Assembly: GCA_002452815.1 (NCBI GenBank)
Contig: DKFM01000024.1
Coordinates: forward strand, 138,516 to 190,859
Source of the DNA: Rhodobacteraceae bacterium UBA6796
GTDB lineage: Bacteria > Pseudomonadota > Alphaproteobacteria > Rhodobacterales > Rhodobacteraceae
Direction: 5' to 3'
Length of the DNA: 52,344 bases
Part shown: positions 7,905 to 19,652 of the stretch, piece by piece
Position numbering within the stretch: the first letter of the stretch is position 1
Layout: every line of letters starts with the position of its first letter
Notes under the pieces: generated by a model
The model's database searches: none
What the model was told of the DNA's origin: nothing
The model's input: the letters and a program-made list of their open reading frames with translations, nothing else
Made by a program: the position numbers and the translations under genes

Positions 7905-9650
7905 TTAGTTGGTCAGCCTGAGGGCGTTGATCGAAGCCGCGATCGAGGCGAAGGCCGTGGTCATTTCGTTCGAGGTCACGTCGTAATAGGCGCTGAGCTT
8001 GGTCGCGCAGCCGCCCAGCAGTGGGTCCACCTCTGACGGCGCATCGACGCCGATGGTGAAGACGGTCACGCCCTTGGCTTTGGCGGCCTCGCAGATGCGG
8101 CTCAAGTTGGTGTCCTTGTCGGACCCTTCGGATTGCAGCGCCATCTCGTTATAGCGGGTGTTGGCATTGTTGTAGGGCACGCCAAGGTAGTATTTCAGGG
8201 CATATTGCAGCGAGAAGCCCTTGGTCTTCCACAGCGTGTCATAGGTGATGTCATAGAGCGTCCCGCTGTAGTTCACCCAGCTGTTCGATGCGAAGCTGTA
8301 ATAGGACGGGGAATGCGAGGCGTCATAGTAATACAGCGCCTTGTAGGTTTCGTCCTTGTAGACGTTGCCATTCCAATCATAGCTGACGGCGTTGATCGAT
8401 GTCGCGCTCTTGCTGGATTTCAGCCCCGACGGCCCGCTGCGATAGGGCAGCTTGGTCGAATAGGACAGCGTGTTCATGCCATCGGTCATCAGCACCAGCA
8501 CCTTCATCGAAATGTCGGTGGCGGTCTTGTCGGTGGCATATTTGAACGGGCGGCCGGTCAGGTCCGACGACACCAGGTTCTTGTTTTTCAGCGCGGTCAG
8601 GATCGGCTGAGTGGCGGGGTCAAGCAGGGCCACGCCCCATTTCGCGCCAAAGTCGACAGAGGTGTTGCCCCCGGCCTTGAGGTATTCGATCTTGTTATAC
8701 AGCTTGGTGTAGTCGTTGCTGAACGCGAGGATGTCGGCGTAGCTGTAATATTCATCGCTCTCGTCGTTGCGTTCGTCGCAGTTTTCGCGCCCGGCATAGC
8801 TGGGCGGCCACGAGCCGCTGCGGAAATAATCGTAGGAATCGCCAAACATCGTGCGCGGCAACGTGCTGTCCGGGTCGATCACGGTCGAGGTGTAGTCGGC
8901 TTCGTGCAAATCGACGCAGGTGCGCAGCTTGGTGCCGCCGCTGGTGTCGGTGCTCAGCTTGTAGACAGAGGCCAGATCGTCGCCCAGCACCACCTGATTA
9001 TTATAGGGGATGATCGAGATCGACAGGCGCCCGGGCGGGGCATCGGCCGGCTGCACCATGTCGAACATCGTCTTGATGAAGTTCTGCGCGGCAGGCTTGA
9101 GCAAATCCAGGCGCGAGATATAGACCTTGTTGCGTTTGCTGCCCGAGGAATAGACCGTTTCGTTCATCGAGCCCGAAATATCCAGCACCAGCGAGATTTC
9201 GACGTTGCCGATGCTTTCCTCGGCGGTGGTGGCGGAGGCGGCCGTCAGCGTGTCGATCCCCACCAGCGGGCCGAAGATTGTGTTCATGTTGTCCTTGACG
9301 TTGATCACCACGCGGCGCCATTCCTGATGGGTGCCCTCGGTCACGATCGGATCGGTATCCAGATCCCCCAGACCGGCCTTCTTGAGGTAATCGAGCGCGA
9401 CCGTCCGCGGGTCCAGCGTCTGGCGCAGCGAGGCGGATGCCAGGGCGGCCCGGTCGATGGTGTTCTGGATCAGCGTGCGGCGTTCTTCCTGACGCACGAA
9501 GTCGATGGCGATGCCGGTGCAGACCAGCATGATCAGCAGGATCTGCAGGCTCAGGATCATCAGCGATCCCTCTTCGTCTTTCGCGAACCGGCGCGTGGCT
9601 TTGCGCGCCGTGGCGGGCAGCATGGCAAGGGGCGAAAAACGGGTCGGCAT
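7905..9650 (-). CDS. TadG-like protein with von Willebrand factor A domain
   Basis: A 581-residue membrane-anchored protein: basic N-terminus, the TadG-like sequence DEEGSLMILSLQ, one membrane helix, and a VWA domain starting near residue 150 with the metal-site motif DISGSM (MIDAS). A later LMTDGMN segment and a Tyr-rich insertion are present. Proteins of this type accompany Tad/Flp pili as adhesive or assembly factors. The frame continues upstream to 14075, which is an antisense artefact across dnaG and rpoD. The ATG at 9650 gives the correct short cytoplasmic N-terminus. Confidence 0.82.
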   Translation of the reverse strand: MPTRFSPLAMLPATARKATRRFAKDEEGSLMILSLQILLIMLVCTGIAIDFVRQEERRTLIQNTIDRAALASASLRQTLDPRTVALDYLKKAGLGDLDTDPIVTEGTHQEWRRVVINVKDNMNTIFGPLVGIDTLTAASATTAEESIGNVEISLVLDISGSMNETVYSSGSKRNKVYISRLDLLKPAAQNFIKTMFDMVQPADAPPGRLSISIIPYNNQVVLGDDLASVYKLSTDTSGGTKLRTCVDLHEADYTSTVIDPDSTLPRTMFGDSYDYFRSGSWPPSYAGRENCDERNDESDEYYSYADILAFSNDYTKLYNKIEYLKAGGNTSVDFGAKWGVALLDPATQPILTALKNKNLVSSDLTGRPFKYATDKTATDISMKVLVLMTDGMNTLSYSTKLPYRSGPSGLKSSKSATSINAVSYDWNGNVYKDETYKALYYYDASHSPSYYSFASNSWVNYSGTLYDITYDTLWKTKGFSLQYALKYYLGVPYNNANTRYNEMALQSEGSDKDTNLSRICEAAKAKGVTVFTIGVDAPSEVDPLLGGCATKLSAYYDVTSNEMTTAFASIAASINALRLTN

Positions 9651-9968
9651 GGTCGTATCCCTGATCGAAGGCGGCGCCCGAGAGCCCGCGCAGAGGTCTA
9701 TCCGCCAACTATGCCGTATCGAGAGGGCTAAAATGAGGCGAGGCTGCCTTTGTTCCGCCCAGTTCGTTGCCTGTTGGTTGCCAATTTGCGGGGCTGCGGG
9801 CCACCGATCGCAATCGGGAAACGGCTTCGCCATGATTTTGCCACAATGTGCCCTGTTGCGGGGCCGCAGCCCGTGCTGATTCGCAACGCCTCTGTCGAAA
9901 AAGTGCTGATAAATTATGACCAGCGCTCGGGTCTCGACTCTGGCGCGGCGCGGGCCAATATAGAGGGC
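9651..9968. other. Divergent intergenic region between the tadG-like gene and dnaG
   Basis: About 320 bases that must hold the promoters of two divergent units. I see no RNA gene, no convincing small gene and no strong palindrome. The dnaG frame is open through much of it (from 9750) but lacks DnaG similarity before 9969. Confidence 0.5.
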
Positions 9969-11984
9969 ATGAGCCTGCCACCCGGATTTCTTGACGAATT
10001 GCGCACCCGTGTCCCGATCTCTCAGGTGGTCGGGCGCAAGGTCGTTTGGGATATGCGCAAGTCCAATCAGGCCAAGGGCGACATGTGGGCGCCGTGCCCG
10101 TTCCATCAGGAAAAATCCGCCTCGTTCCATGTCGACGACCGCAAGGGCTATTACTACTGCTTCGGCTGTCACGCGAAGGGCGATGCGCTGAGCTTCGTGC
10201 GCGAGACCGAAAACGTGGGTTTCATGGAGGCGGTCGAGATTCTGGCACGCGAGGCGGGTATGCCGATGCCTGCCCGCGACCCGGTGGCGGCGCAACGGGC
10301 CGACCGGCGCAGCGAGCTGGCGGCGGTGATGGAAGAGGCCGTGAAATTCTTCCGCATGAGCCTGTCCACGCAGGCCGGCGCGGCGGCGCGCGATTATCTG
10401 GCGCGCAGGCGGCTGGATGCGGCGGCACAGGCCCGCTTCGAACTGGGCTTCGCGCCGAATGGCTGGCAGGGGCTGTGGGATACCTTGCGCGGCAAGGGCA
10501 TTTCCGAAGACCTGATCCTGGGCGCGGGTCTTGCCAAGGCCAGCACCAAAGGTAAGGCCCCCTATGACGTGTTTCGCAACCGGATCATGTTTCCGATCCG
10601 CGACGCGCGCGGGCGCTGCATCGCCTTCGGCGGGCGGGCGATGGACCCGAACGACAATGCGAAATACCTGAACTCGCCCGAGACCGAGCTGTTCGACAAG
10701 GGCCGCAACCTGTACAACCACGGACCCGCGCGCGAGGCCTGCGGCAAGGGCGCGCCGCTGATCGTCTGCGAAGGCTACATGGATGTGATCGCGCTGGTTC
10801 AGGCCGGGTTCGGCGGCGCGGTGGCGCCCTTGGGCACTGCGGTGACCGAGGATCAGTTGCGGCTGATGTGGCGCATCCATGACGAGCCGGTGATCGCGCT
10901 GGATGGCGATGCAGCGGGCACCCGCGCCGCGTTGCGGGTGGTTGATCTTGCCTTGCCACTGCTGGAGGCGGGCAAGGGGCTGCGCTTTGCGGTATTGCCC
11001 GCCGGGCAGGACCCCGACGATCTGATCAAGGCCGAAGGCGCAGAGGCCATGGCAAAGGTGCTGCACGCCGCGCGGCCGATGGTCGATTTGCTCTGGGCGC
11101 GCGAGATCGAGGGCAAGGTCTTCGACAGCCCCGAGCGCAAGGCGGCGCTTGATAAATCCCTGCGCGCCGCGATCAAGCGCATCACCGATCCCTCGATCCG
11201 GGCGCATTACGGCGAGGATCTGAAACGCCTGCGCGCCGAGCTGTTCGGTGCTGGCCGCGTGCCGGGCGATGCCGCACCGGGTGGGCCCGATTTCATCGGT
11301 GGATCGCGTCGGCCCTTCAGTGCGCGTGGGCGTGTCGGCAAGGGGTGGGGTCCGCCGGCCCTGCCGCAACCGTCGACCCGGGCCAGCCTGTTGGTGGCGG
11401 GGCAGGGCGACGACCTGGCCGAACATTTGCGGCAGGCCATGGTGATGGCGATTCTGGTGGCCCATCCGGCGCTGATCGCCGAGTTCGAAACGCAGCTGGA
11501 AACCGTTCCGCTCAGCGATCCGGCGCATGACCGGCTGCGCACGCTGATGCTGCGTCACGGCCACGACACCCCCGAGGAAATTTCTGAACGGCTTCTGGCC
11601 GGGGCGGGCGCCGACCTTGAAAAGCTGATGGCACTGCCCCATGTGCGCACTGCCCCCCCGGTGCAAAAACGCAACGAGCCCGAACTGGCGCGGCTGTGCC
11701 TGGCCGAGGCGCTGGCCAAACTGAAGGCCGAGCGTGCGGTGCGCGCCGAGGTGGTGGATGCGATGGAGGATCTGGAAGGTCTGGCCGACGAAGGCGTGAC
11801 CTGGCGGTTGCGGCAGGCGGCCGGGCTGATGCACCGGGCGGGCCATCTGGACGAGGTGGACAAGCGCGCCTCGGTTCGGGCCCCCAACGGGGTTGAACTG
11901 GATCGCCACGAACTGGAGGAACGCGATGCGCTCTTTGACAACATCGACTATTCGCGCGGCGGCCGTGGCAGCCGTCGCAGTTGA
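9969..11984 (+). CDS. dnaG: DNA primase DnaG
   Basis: Synthesises RNA primers at the replication fork. The 671-residue product has the N-terminal CHCC-type zinc site (CPFH near residue 43; CFGC near residue 64), the Toprim core (CEGYMD ~residue 265, LDGDAAGTRA ~residue 310) and a C-terminal helicase-binding region. The family N-terminus (MSLPPGFLDELRTRVPISQVVG) fixes the start at 9969, although the purine run ahead of it is only one base from the ATG. It sits upstream of rpoD, the usual macromolecular-synthesis pairing, here without rpsU. Confidence 0.96.
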   Translation: MSLPPGFLDELRTRVPISQVVGRKVVWDMRKSNQAKGDMWAPCPFHQEKSASFHVDDRKGYYYCFGCHAKGDALSFVRETENVGFMEAVEILAREAGMPMPARDPVAAQRADRRSELAAVMEEAVKFFRMSLSTQAGAAARDYLARRRLDAAAQARFELGFAPNGWQGLWDTLRGKGISEDLILGAGLAKASTKGKAPYDVFRNRIMFPIRDARGRCIAFGGRAMDPNDNAKYLNSPETELFDKGRNLYNHGPAREACGKGAPLIVCEGYMDVIALVQAGFGGAVAPLGTAVTEDQLRLMWRIHDEPVIALDGDAAGTRAALRVVDLALPLLEAGKGLRFAVLPAGQDPDDLIKAEGAEAMAKVLHAARPMVDLLWAREIEGKVFDSPERKAALDKSLRAAIKRITDPSIRAHYGEDLKRLRAELFGAGRVPGDAAPGGPDFIGGSRRPFSARGRVGKGWGPPALPQPSTRASLLVAGQGDDLAEHLRQAMVMAILVAHPALIAEFETQLETVPLSDPAHDRLRTLMLRHGHDTPEEISERLLAGAGADLEKLMALPHVRTAPPVQKRNEPELARLCLAEALAKLKAERAVRAEVVDAMEDLEGLADEGVTWRLRQAAGLMHRAGHLDEVDKRASVRAPNGVELDRHELEERDALFDNIDYSRGGRGSRRS

Positions 11985-12013
11985 GCCGGATCTGGGCGCC
12001 TGGGAGGGGGCAA

Positions 12014-12069
12014 TGATTCGCCTCTGTGATTCGCCCCTGTGATTCGATAAAACGGCAGGAAATGATTCG
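12014..12069. repeat. Four TGATTCG direct repeats upstream of rpoD
   Basis: TGATTCG occurs at 12014, 12027, 12040 and 12063. The first three are spaced exactly 13 bp with conserved flanks (TGATTCGCCTCTG / TGATTCGCCCCTG), and the fourth lies 23 bp further on. They lie in the 144-base gap between dnaG and rpoD, where an rpoD promoter or leader element would sit. Function unknown. Confidence 0.6.
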
Positions 12070-12128
12070 ATCCTGTCTGAGTGCTTGAGCCACCCAAGCC
12101 CGACCCCAAGCCCGACCGAGGAGCGCCC

Positions 12129-14117
<1,989 letters not shown>

Positions 14118-14123
14118 GAAAGG

Positions 14124-14146
14124 CGCCCCCGCACGGGGGCGTTTTT
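14124..14146 (+). terminator. Rho-independent terminator after rpoD
   Basis: Stem CGCCCCC / GGGGGCG (14124-14130 with 14135-14141), loop GCAC, followed by a run of five T. It begins seven bases after the rpoD stop. Confidence 0.88.
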
Positions 14147-14374
14147 GTTTATGATTTCACAAACCACATTGCTGGGCGCCGCGGGCTCGGCATTTGGGGG
14201 CGGCGGCTCGATCCCTGATCGCGAAGCAGGGCAGCTTCTAACGCCGCACTCTCCCCTTCACCTTGCCCGAAATATCTCGGGGGTGAATTCGGCAAAGCCG
14301 AAGAGGGGGCGGCGCCCCCTTTCCTCCGCCTGCCCCCCTTGCTAGGCTCGGCCAAACCCAGACCGGAGCCCTGC

Positions 14375-14698
14375 ATGACCCGCCTTCTTCTTCTCGCGCC
14401 GCTTCTCCTTGCCGCCTGTGTCGAGGGGATGGCCGCCGATCCCGCCGCGCCGCGCATGTCGCAGGCGGGAACTTGTTTTGCCTTCGTCACGGCGCAGGCC
14501 GACGGCACCTATACCCTGACCACGGGGATCGGCGATGGATCGCGCACGCCGTCGGGTCAGCAGAAGACCGGGCTGTCCGCGAAGGCGGTCGATGCCGCTT
14601 TTGCGCAGGAAAACAAGATCATGCAGATCAATCCCGAATGTCTGGCGATCTATGCCAAGGATCGCACGCAGGCGCCGCCGCCTGTGCCGGGGGCCTGA
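14375..14698 (+). CDS. Small predicted lipoprotein
   Basis: A 107-residue product with a signal peptide ending in a lipobox (LLAAC, Cys ~residue 14). The mature part is short and polar with two further cysteines (GTCFAF and NPECLAIYAK) that could form a disulfide. No family recognised. It lies alone between the rpoD terminator and nrdR. The ATG at 14375 opens the signal peptide directly; upstream in-frame sequence is not signal-like. Confidence 0.68.
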   Translation: MTRLLLLAPLLLAACVEGMAADPAAPRMSQAGTCFAFVTAQADGTYTLTTGIGDGSRTPSGQQKTGLSAKAVDAAFAQENKIMQINPECLAIYAKDRTQAPPPVPGA

Positions 14699-14847
14699 TC
14701 GCCTGAGTCCGCCGCGCCACAGTGCGCCCACCGCATCTGGTGGGCTCACATTTTCGCTACCCAAAAACTCGGGGCGCCCCTATAGTCCTGTGGATAAGCG
14801 GGGCGTCAGACCCCATATGAGGCGGGATCAGGAAAAAGGGGGACGCC

Positions 14848-15315
14848 ATGCGCTGCCCGTTTTGCGGTAATGTCGATACGCAAGTGAAAGATAGCCGACC
14901 GGCCGAAGACCACGTCGCCATCCGGCGGCGGCGGTTCTGTCCGGCCTGCGGCGGCCGGTTCACGACCTACGAACGCGTGCAACTGCGCGATCTGGTGGTG
15001 ATCAAAAGCTCCGGCAAACGCGAAGATTTCGACCGCGACAAGCTGGAACGCTCGATCCGCATTTCCATGCAAAAACGCCCGATCGAGCCCGAGCGCATCG
15101 ACCAGATGATTTCCGGCATCGTGCGGCGGCTTGAATCGCTGGGCGAAACCGACATCCCCTCCAAGGTGATCGGCGAGATCGTGATGGAGACGCTGGCCCG
15201 GATCGACACCGTGGCCTATGTGCGTTTTGCCAGCGTTTACAAGAACTTCCAGGCGGCGGACGATTTCGACAAGTTCGTCTCCGAACTGCGCCCCGGCAGC
15301 GCCGAAACCGAGTGA
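14848..15315 (+). CDS. nrdR: Transcriptional repressor NrdR
   Basis: Nucleotide-sensing repressor of ribonucleotide reductase genes. The 155-residue product has the standard architecture: a zinc ribbon with Cys3, Cys6, Cys31 and Cys34 (MRCPFCG ... FCPACGGRF), then an ATP-cone domain (residues ~49-139, [16 protein letters not shown]). It overlaps the next gene ribD by four bases, so the two are translationally coupled, as is common in proteobacteria. Confidence 0.96.
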   Translation: MRCPFCGNVDTQVKDSRPAEDHVAIRRRRFCPACGGRFTTYERVQLRDLVVIKSSGKREDFDRDKLERSIRISMQKRPIEPERIDQMISGIVRRLESLGETDIPSKVIGEIVMETLARIDTVAYVRFASVYKNFQAADDFDKFVSELRPGSAETE

Positions 15316-16403
15316 GCCCGGCGGACCGGCGCTATATGGCGCTGGCGCTGACGCTGGCGGGACGGGGGCTGGGTAATGTCTGGCCAAACCCGGCGGTGGG
15401 CTGTGTGATCGTGAAAGATGGGCGCATCGTCGGGCGGGGCTGGACCCAGCCGGGCGGGCGCCCGCATGCCGAACGGCGCGCACTGGATCAGGCAGGGGCG
15501 GCGGCGCGTGGCGCCACGGCCTATGTCACGCTCGAACCCTGCGCGCATCACGGCAAGACACCGCCCTGTTCCGAAGCGCTGATTGGCGCCGGCGTGACGC
15601 GCGTCGTCACGGCGCTGACCGACCCGGACCCGCGTGTCGCGGGGCGCGGGCATGCGATGTTGCGCGCCGCTGGGGTTGCCGTGGACGAAGGGGTGATGGA
15701 GGCCGAAGCTCGCGCCTTGCAGGCCGGCTTCCTGAGCCGGATTACCCAAGGCCGTCCGTGGCTTGCGCTGAAATTGGCGACCAGTTTCGATGGCCGGATC
15801 GCGCTTTCGAATGGGCAAAGTCAGTGGATCACCGGCCCGGCGGCCCGGGCGCGGGTGCATGCGTTGCGCGCCCGCTTCGACGCGGTGATGGTGGGCGGCG
15901 GCACAGCGCGCGCCGACGATCCGCTGCTGACGGTGCGCGGCTTCACCCCCCTGCGCCAGCCGGTGCGGGTGGTGGCCTCGGGTGCGCTCGATCTGCCGCG
16001 GGGGCGGCTGGCGGGGTCGCTTGATCAGGCGCCGCTGTGGCTGGTGCATGGGCCGCAGGCACCAGCCGAGGCGCGGGCTTTCTGGTCGGGGATTGGCGCC
16101 GAGCTGATTGAAATTCCTGCCTCTGATCCGGGGCTTGATCCGCAGGCGCTGTTGCAGGCGCTGGGCGCGGCGGGTCTGACGCGGGTGTTTTGCGAAGGCG
16201 GCGGGCAATTCGCCGCCAGCCTGATGCGCGCCGGTCTGGTGGACGAGCTGATCGGCTTCACTGCGGGTGTGGTTTTGGGGGGCGATGGCCGCGCAGCATT
16301 GGGGGCGCTGGGACTGGAGCAGCTGACCGAGGCGCCACGCTACAGGTTGAGCGAAACGCAGGCTCTGGATGGGGACATCCTGCACCGCTGGCGGCGCGAT
16401 TAA
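15312..16403 (+). CDS. ribD: Bifunctional riboflavin deaminase/reductase RibD
   Basis: Deaminates and then reduces the pyrimidine intermediates of riboflavin synthesis. 363 residues. The N-terminal deaminase zinc motif is [11 protein letters not shown] ~residue 51 with [12 protein letters not shown]. The C-terminal reductase domain contains [21 protein letters not shown] and VFCEGGGQ. It starts at a GTG that overlaps the nrdR stop (GTGA). The rest of the pathway (ribE, ribBX, ribH) lies about 4.7 kb downstream on the same strand, beyond three capsule genes on the other strand. Confidence 0.95.
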   Translation: MSPADRRYMALALTLAGRGLGNVWPNPAVGCVIVKDGRIVGRGWTQPGGRPHAERRALDQAGAAARGATAYVTLEPCAHHGKTPPCSEALIGAGVTRVVTALTDPDPRVAGRGHAMLRAAGVAVDEGVMEAEARALQAGFLSRITQGRPWLALKLATSFDGRIALSNGQSQWITGPAARARVHALRARFDAVMVGGGTARADDPLLTVRGFTPLRQPVRVVASGALDLPRGRLAGSLDQAPLWLVHGPQAPAEARAFWSGIGAELIEIPASDPGLDPQALLQALGAAGLTRVFCEGGGQFAASLMRAGLVDELIGFTAGVVLGGDGRAALGALGLEQLTEAPRYRLSETQALDGDILHRWRRD

Positions 16404-18442
16404 CGCCGCCAGATCCCCGCGTAACCTGCGAAGAAGCCTTGCAGTTTTGCCAATGCCCGGTTGCCCGGGCCGGGCCGTGGCAAGGGGCCATGCGCAAGAC
16501 GCTCCACCACCACCTCGGGCGGACAGGGCAGGCCCGAGGCCGGGTCGAAATAGCGCGGATAGGCGATCAGGACGGCATGGGCGAGTTGCAGCAGATCGGG
16601 ACGGGCCTGCCTGCGGTCAGGCGTCGCCCCCAGGTCTCGGGTCAGCCCCCAGCCCGCATAGAATGGCGCGCCCAAACAGGTGACCCGCTTGCCGCGCAAA
16701 AGCGCCTCGAACCCCAGAAGCGACGTCATCGTCCAGACCTCTTCGACCTGATCCAGCAGGGCGGCAGGGTCCGATTTGTGCAAGACCTGATCTGCATGGC
16801 GCAGCGCTTCGGCGTCGGGCACATGGCCTTGTCGCAAGCCGGCCTCGACATCGGGATGAGGTTTGAAAAGGATGATCTTATCCGGGTTTTCGGCGCGCGT
16901 TTTGGCAAGTAATGCCAGATTTGTGCAAATCTCGGATGTGCCTAGTCGGATCGAGGCATCATCTTCGACCTGTCCGGGCACCAGAATGCGCGACCCGTCG
17001 GGCAGATCGGGCAGCGCGCCACCGATGTTGTATTTTGACAAACCAGTCGCCCGGATCGCGGCGATCAGCCGTTCGGCCCTGACGCGCCCGCCGGGGGGCG
17101 GCTCTTGCGCGATCAAATCCTCCAGATCCGACGGGCGGGTCGGATCGTAATAGATGCCCTGTGCATCCGTCGCCAGGGACAAGGGCGGCACCAGATCGGC
17201 ACCAAGCCCGCGCGAGCGCAGGAAGCCGTCCTCGACCCGCAGCACGGGCACGTCGGGCGTAAACCCCTGCGGTTCTTTTCCGGCCCAGATCAACAGGTTT
17301 CGCCCCGTTTCTGCGGCAATTTCGGTGGCTTTTTCCGGGCTGCTGGCGAACCGTAGTGGCGTCTGCTGCCCGAAAAACTGTTGCAGCGGGCGGTGTTTCC
17401 ACAGGCGCATGCCGCAGGCGACATGGGCGTTTCGGTCGGTGCGGAAGGCGCGGGTCCGGGTCTCCAGATGGTCCACCGCCTCTTCAAAGCTGCAGATCCG
17501 CTTGCGACAGGGGTCAAACCATGTCGGTGCGATCAGATACGCGGCGGCAAAAAGCTGTGCGCGGGTGAGGCGGCGGTTGCGGCGTGCGACCGGGTTTTCA
17601 TCCTGCGTCAGGCCCCAGCCTGCATAGAAGGGCTGGCCAAAGACGCGCGGGCGGTGCCCGGCAAAGATCGCCTCCAGCCCCAGTTGCGACGAGACGGTAT
17701 AGACCGCGATCGCACCGTCGAGCAATTTCCAGGGTGAAACGGGCGTATCGAGCAGGCTGGTGCGGGCGTCGCAATGCGTGGGGCCGAAATGGCCGGGGCG
17801 ATGGCCCGCCCGCGTCTCGGGGTGGGTCTTGATGACAATACGCGCGCCTGGATGCTCGATCTGCGCATAGGCCAGCATTTCGCGGAAGGTGGCGGCGTTG
17901 GCGCCGCCATGGCGGATCGAGGCATCCCCTGCGATCTGGTCGATCACCAGCACATAGCCGGGCGGAGGAGGGGCCAGCGTTTCATCAAAATTGTTGTATT
18001 TGGATAATTCCAATGCGCGAAGCCGGGCCATTCCGTCGCGCGCACGTTGCAAAACTGCACTGTCATCAAGCGCATCCGCGGCCAGTATCCGTTCCAGCCG
18101 CGATGGGGTGGCGCTGTCGAAATGCACGCCTTCGGGGTCGATCAGCAGGCCCAGGGGCGGTTCCCCCCCCGCGCGGCCCGGCTGGATCGAACGCAAGAAA
18201 GCATCCTCCAGCCGCACGATGCCACAACCGCGCCGGGCCGCCACCGCCTCGCCGCGCGCAGCATAGGACGAACGTCCCCAGACGACCACACGATCACGAG
18301 GCCCGGGCAGGCCGACCCGCAGATCCCAGCCCGCCGCGCGCAGGATCTGGCGCAGCTGGGGCTGGCGCAGAAAGCCCGCATTATAAAAGAAAAGCCGCCG
18401 GGAGAGCCCCCCGGCGGCGCTATCGTCCGGTGCCGCAGGCAT
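16400..18442 (-). CDS. kpsC: Capsule polysaccharide Kdo-transferase, KpsC-like
   Basis: 680 residues, the usual KpsC length, made of two related halves. Each half contains the motifs RVEDGFLRS / RLEDAFLRS, SKYN, DDASIR / DASIRHG and FYAGWGLT (near residues 265 and 600), the internal duplication typical of KpsC. KpsC proteins add beta-Kdo residues to the lipid anchor of group 2-type capsules. The start is the ATG whose A is the last base of the preceding gene's stop (TGATG at 18440-18444), so translation is coupled. The 3' end overlaps the ribD end by four bases, convergently. Confidence 0.87.
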   Translation of the reverse strand: MPAAPDDSAAGGLSRRLFFYNAGFLRQPQLRQILRAAGWDLRVGLPGPRDRVVVWGRSSYAARGEAVAARRGCGIVRLEDAFLRSIQPGRAGGEPPLGLLIDPEGVHFDSATPSRLERILAADALDDSAVLQRARDGMARLRALELSKYNNFDETLAPPPPGYVLVIDQIAGDASIRHGGANAATFREMLAYAQIEHPGARIVIKTHPETRAGHRPGHFGPTHCDARTSLLDTPVSPWKLLDGAIAVYTVSSQLGLEAIFAGHRPRVFGQPFYAGWGLTQDENPVARRNRRLTRAQLFAAAYLIAPTWFDPCRKRICSFEEAVDHLETRTRAFRTDRNAHVACGMRLWKHRPLQQFFGQQTPLRFASSPEKATEIAAETGRNLLIWAGKEPQGFTPDVPVLRVEDGFLRSRGLGADLVPPLSLATDAQGIYYDPTRPSDLEDLIAQEPPPGGRVRAERLIAAIRATGLSKYNIGGALPDLPDGSRILVPGQVEDDASIRLGTSEICTNLALLAKTRAENPDKIILFKPHPDVEAGLRQGHVPDAEALRHADQVLHKSDPAALLDQVEEVWTMTSLLGFEALLRGKRVTCLGAPFYAGWGLTRDLGATPDRRQARPDLLQLAHAVLIAYPRYFDPASGLPCPPEVVVERLAHGPLPRPGPGNRALAKLQGFFAGYAGIWRR

Positions 18443-19572
18443 CAGTCGCCGATATTGCTGAGCGAATTCGCCGTGCCGACCGAGCCGGTCAGCGCCGACA
18501 GCATCTTTTGCCACTGCACATAGGGCGCTTCGGTCACATAGACCGTGTCGCCATCGCGGATCGCAAAATCGCGGGCCATGAAAATGCCGTTCGGCTCAGT
18601 CAGGTCCAGCACATAGATCAGGCGCTGATCGCCGATCAGGTCATTGCGGCCCAGAACGGCGGCGGCAATTTCGGCGGGCTCGTTGCGGAAAACGAAGACA
18701 CCGGTCGGGTCGGCCAGATGCGAGCTGAGCCCACCCACGGTCGCAATCGCTTCCAGCGCGCTGAGGGTCTGGGTCTCGAAGGGCACGCGGGCCTGCGCGC
18801 CGGTGGCGCCCAGCGAGGTGAAGGCGCGGGTGTCTTCCTCGACCAGGATCACGTCGCCCGGACGCAGGGCAATATCCATTTTCGGGTTGGAATACAGATC
18901 CTTGAGCCAGACGGTGCCAGACTTGCCGTTGCGCTTGACGGTGATCTTGGCGATTTCCGGCTTGATCGACACGCCGCCGGCACGGGCGATCATCGCCGAC
19001 AGGGTGCGCGTCGGGCGTTCGATTGCGTAAACGCCTTGTCCACCGATCGCCCCCATCAGCGACACGGTTGCGCCATCGCCCGGCACGCGCGCGACCGAGA
19101 CCTGCGGGTCCGGGGTTTGCGCGTCCAGCTTTTCGGTGATTACACGGCGCAGTGCGTCGGGCGAATTGCCCGCGGCCTTGATGCGCCCGGCATAGGGCAC
19201 AAAGATATAGCCCGCACCGTCGACCTGAACCTCGGTCAGCTGGGTCGCATTGGCGCCTTTCTGCGCCAGCAGCCCGTCATCGACGTTTTCCCAGATCGTC
19301 AGCGCCAGCGTATCGCCCGGGTTGATCGTGTCAGAGCCGACAACGCCCGCACCCTGGAAGGCCGAGGAAAAGCCCAGTGCGGGCTGCACGGCGGTGGCGC
19401 GGGTCACATGGTCGTTGACCGAGACGACGAAAGCATCGCCTTCCCGCAGGGTCGAGCCTGCATAGATTTCCCGTTTGGTGGGGCCAGACCGCGGCAGACC
19501 GCAAGACGCGCTGCCCAAAAGAACAACGGACAGGCCCGCCAGCAGGGCCCTCCGGGATGTCATCGCTTTCAC
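18442..19572 (-). CDS. Polysaccharide export outer-membrane lipoprotein (KpsD/Wza/BexD type)
   Basis: 376 residues with a signal peptide and a lipobox (GSASC, Cys ~residue 24), the poly_export motif (INPGDTLALTIWENVDDGLL ~residue 85), and soluble-ligand-binding beta-grasp repeats (YIFVPYAGRI; GPGDVI-like LRPGDVILVEE; IRDGDTVYVTEAP). It forms the outer-membrane exit channel for capsular polysaccharide. It is grouped with KpsC- and KpsS-like genes, which points to an ABC-type capsule; KpsM/T/E are not in the window. Confidence 0.88.
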   Translation of the reverse strand: MKAMTSRRALLAGLSVVLLGSASCGLPRSGPTKREIYAGSTLREGDAFVVSVNDHVTRATAVQPALGFSSAFQGAGVVGSDTINPGDTLALTIWENVDDGLLAQKGANATQLTEVQVDGAGYIFVPYAGRIKAAGNSPDALRRVITEKLDAQTPDPQVSVARVPGDGATVSLMGAIGGQGVYAIERPTRTLSAMIARAGGVSIKPEIAKITVKRNGKSGTVWLKDLYSNPKMDIALRPGDVILVEEDTRAFTSLGATGAQARVPFETQTLSALEAIATVGGLSSHLADPTGVFVFRNEPAEIAAAVLGRNDLIGDQRLIYVLDLTEPNGIFMARDFAIRDGDTVYVTEAPYVQWQKMLSALTGSVGTANSLSNIGD

Positions 19573-19652
19573 TGCTCGAGCTCCTCTTTCGGGATGCTGC
19601 TTTAAGTTTTGCCTGCAACGCTACAGAAAGACGCATAAAAAACCAAGTGGGC

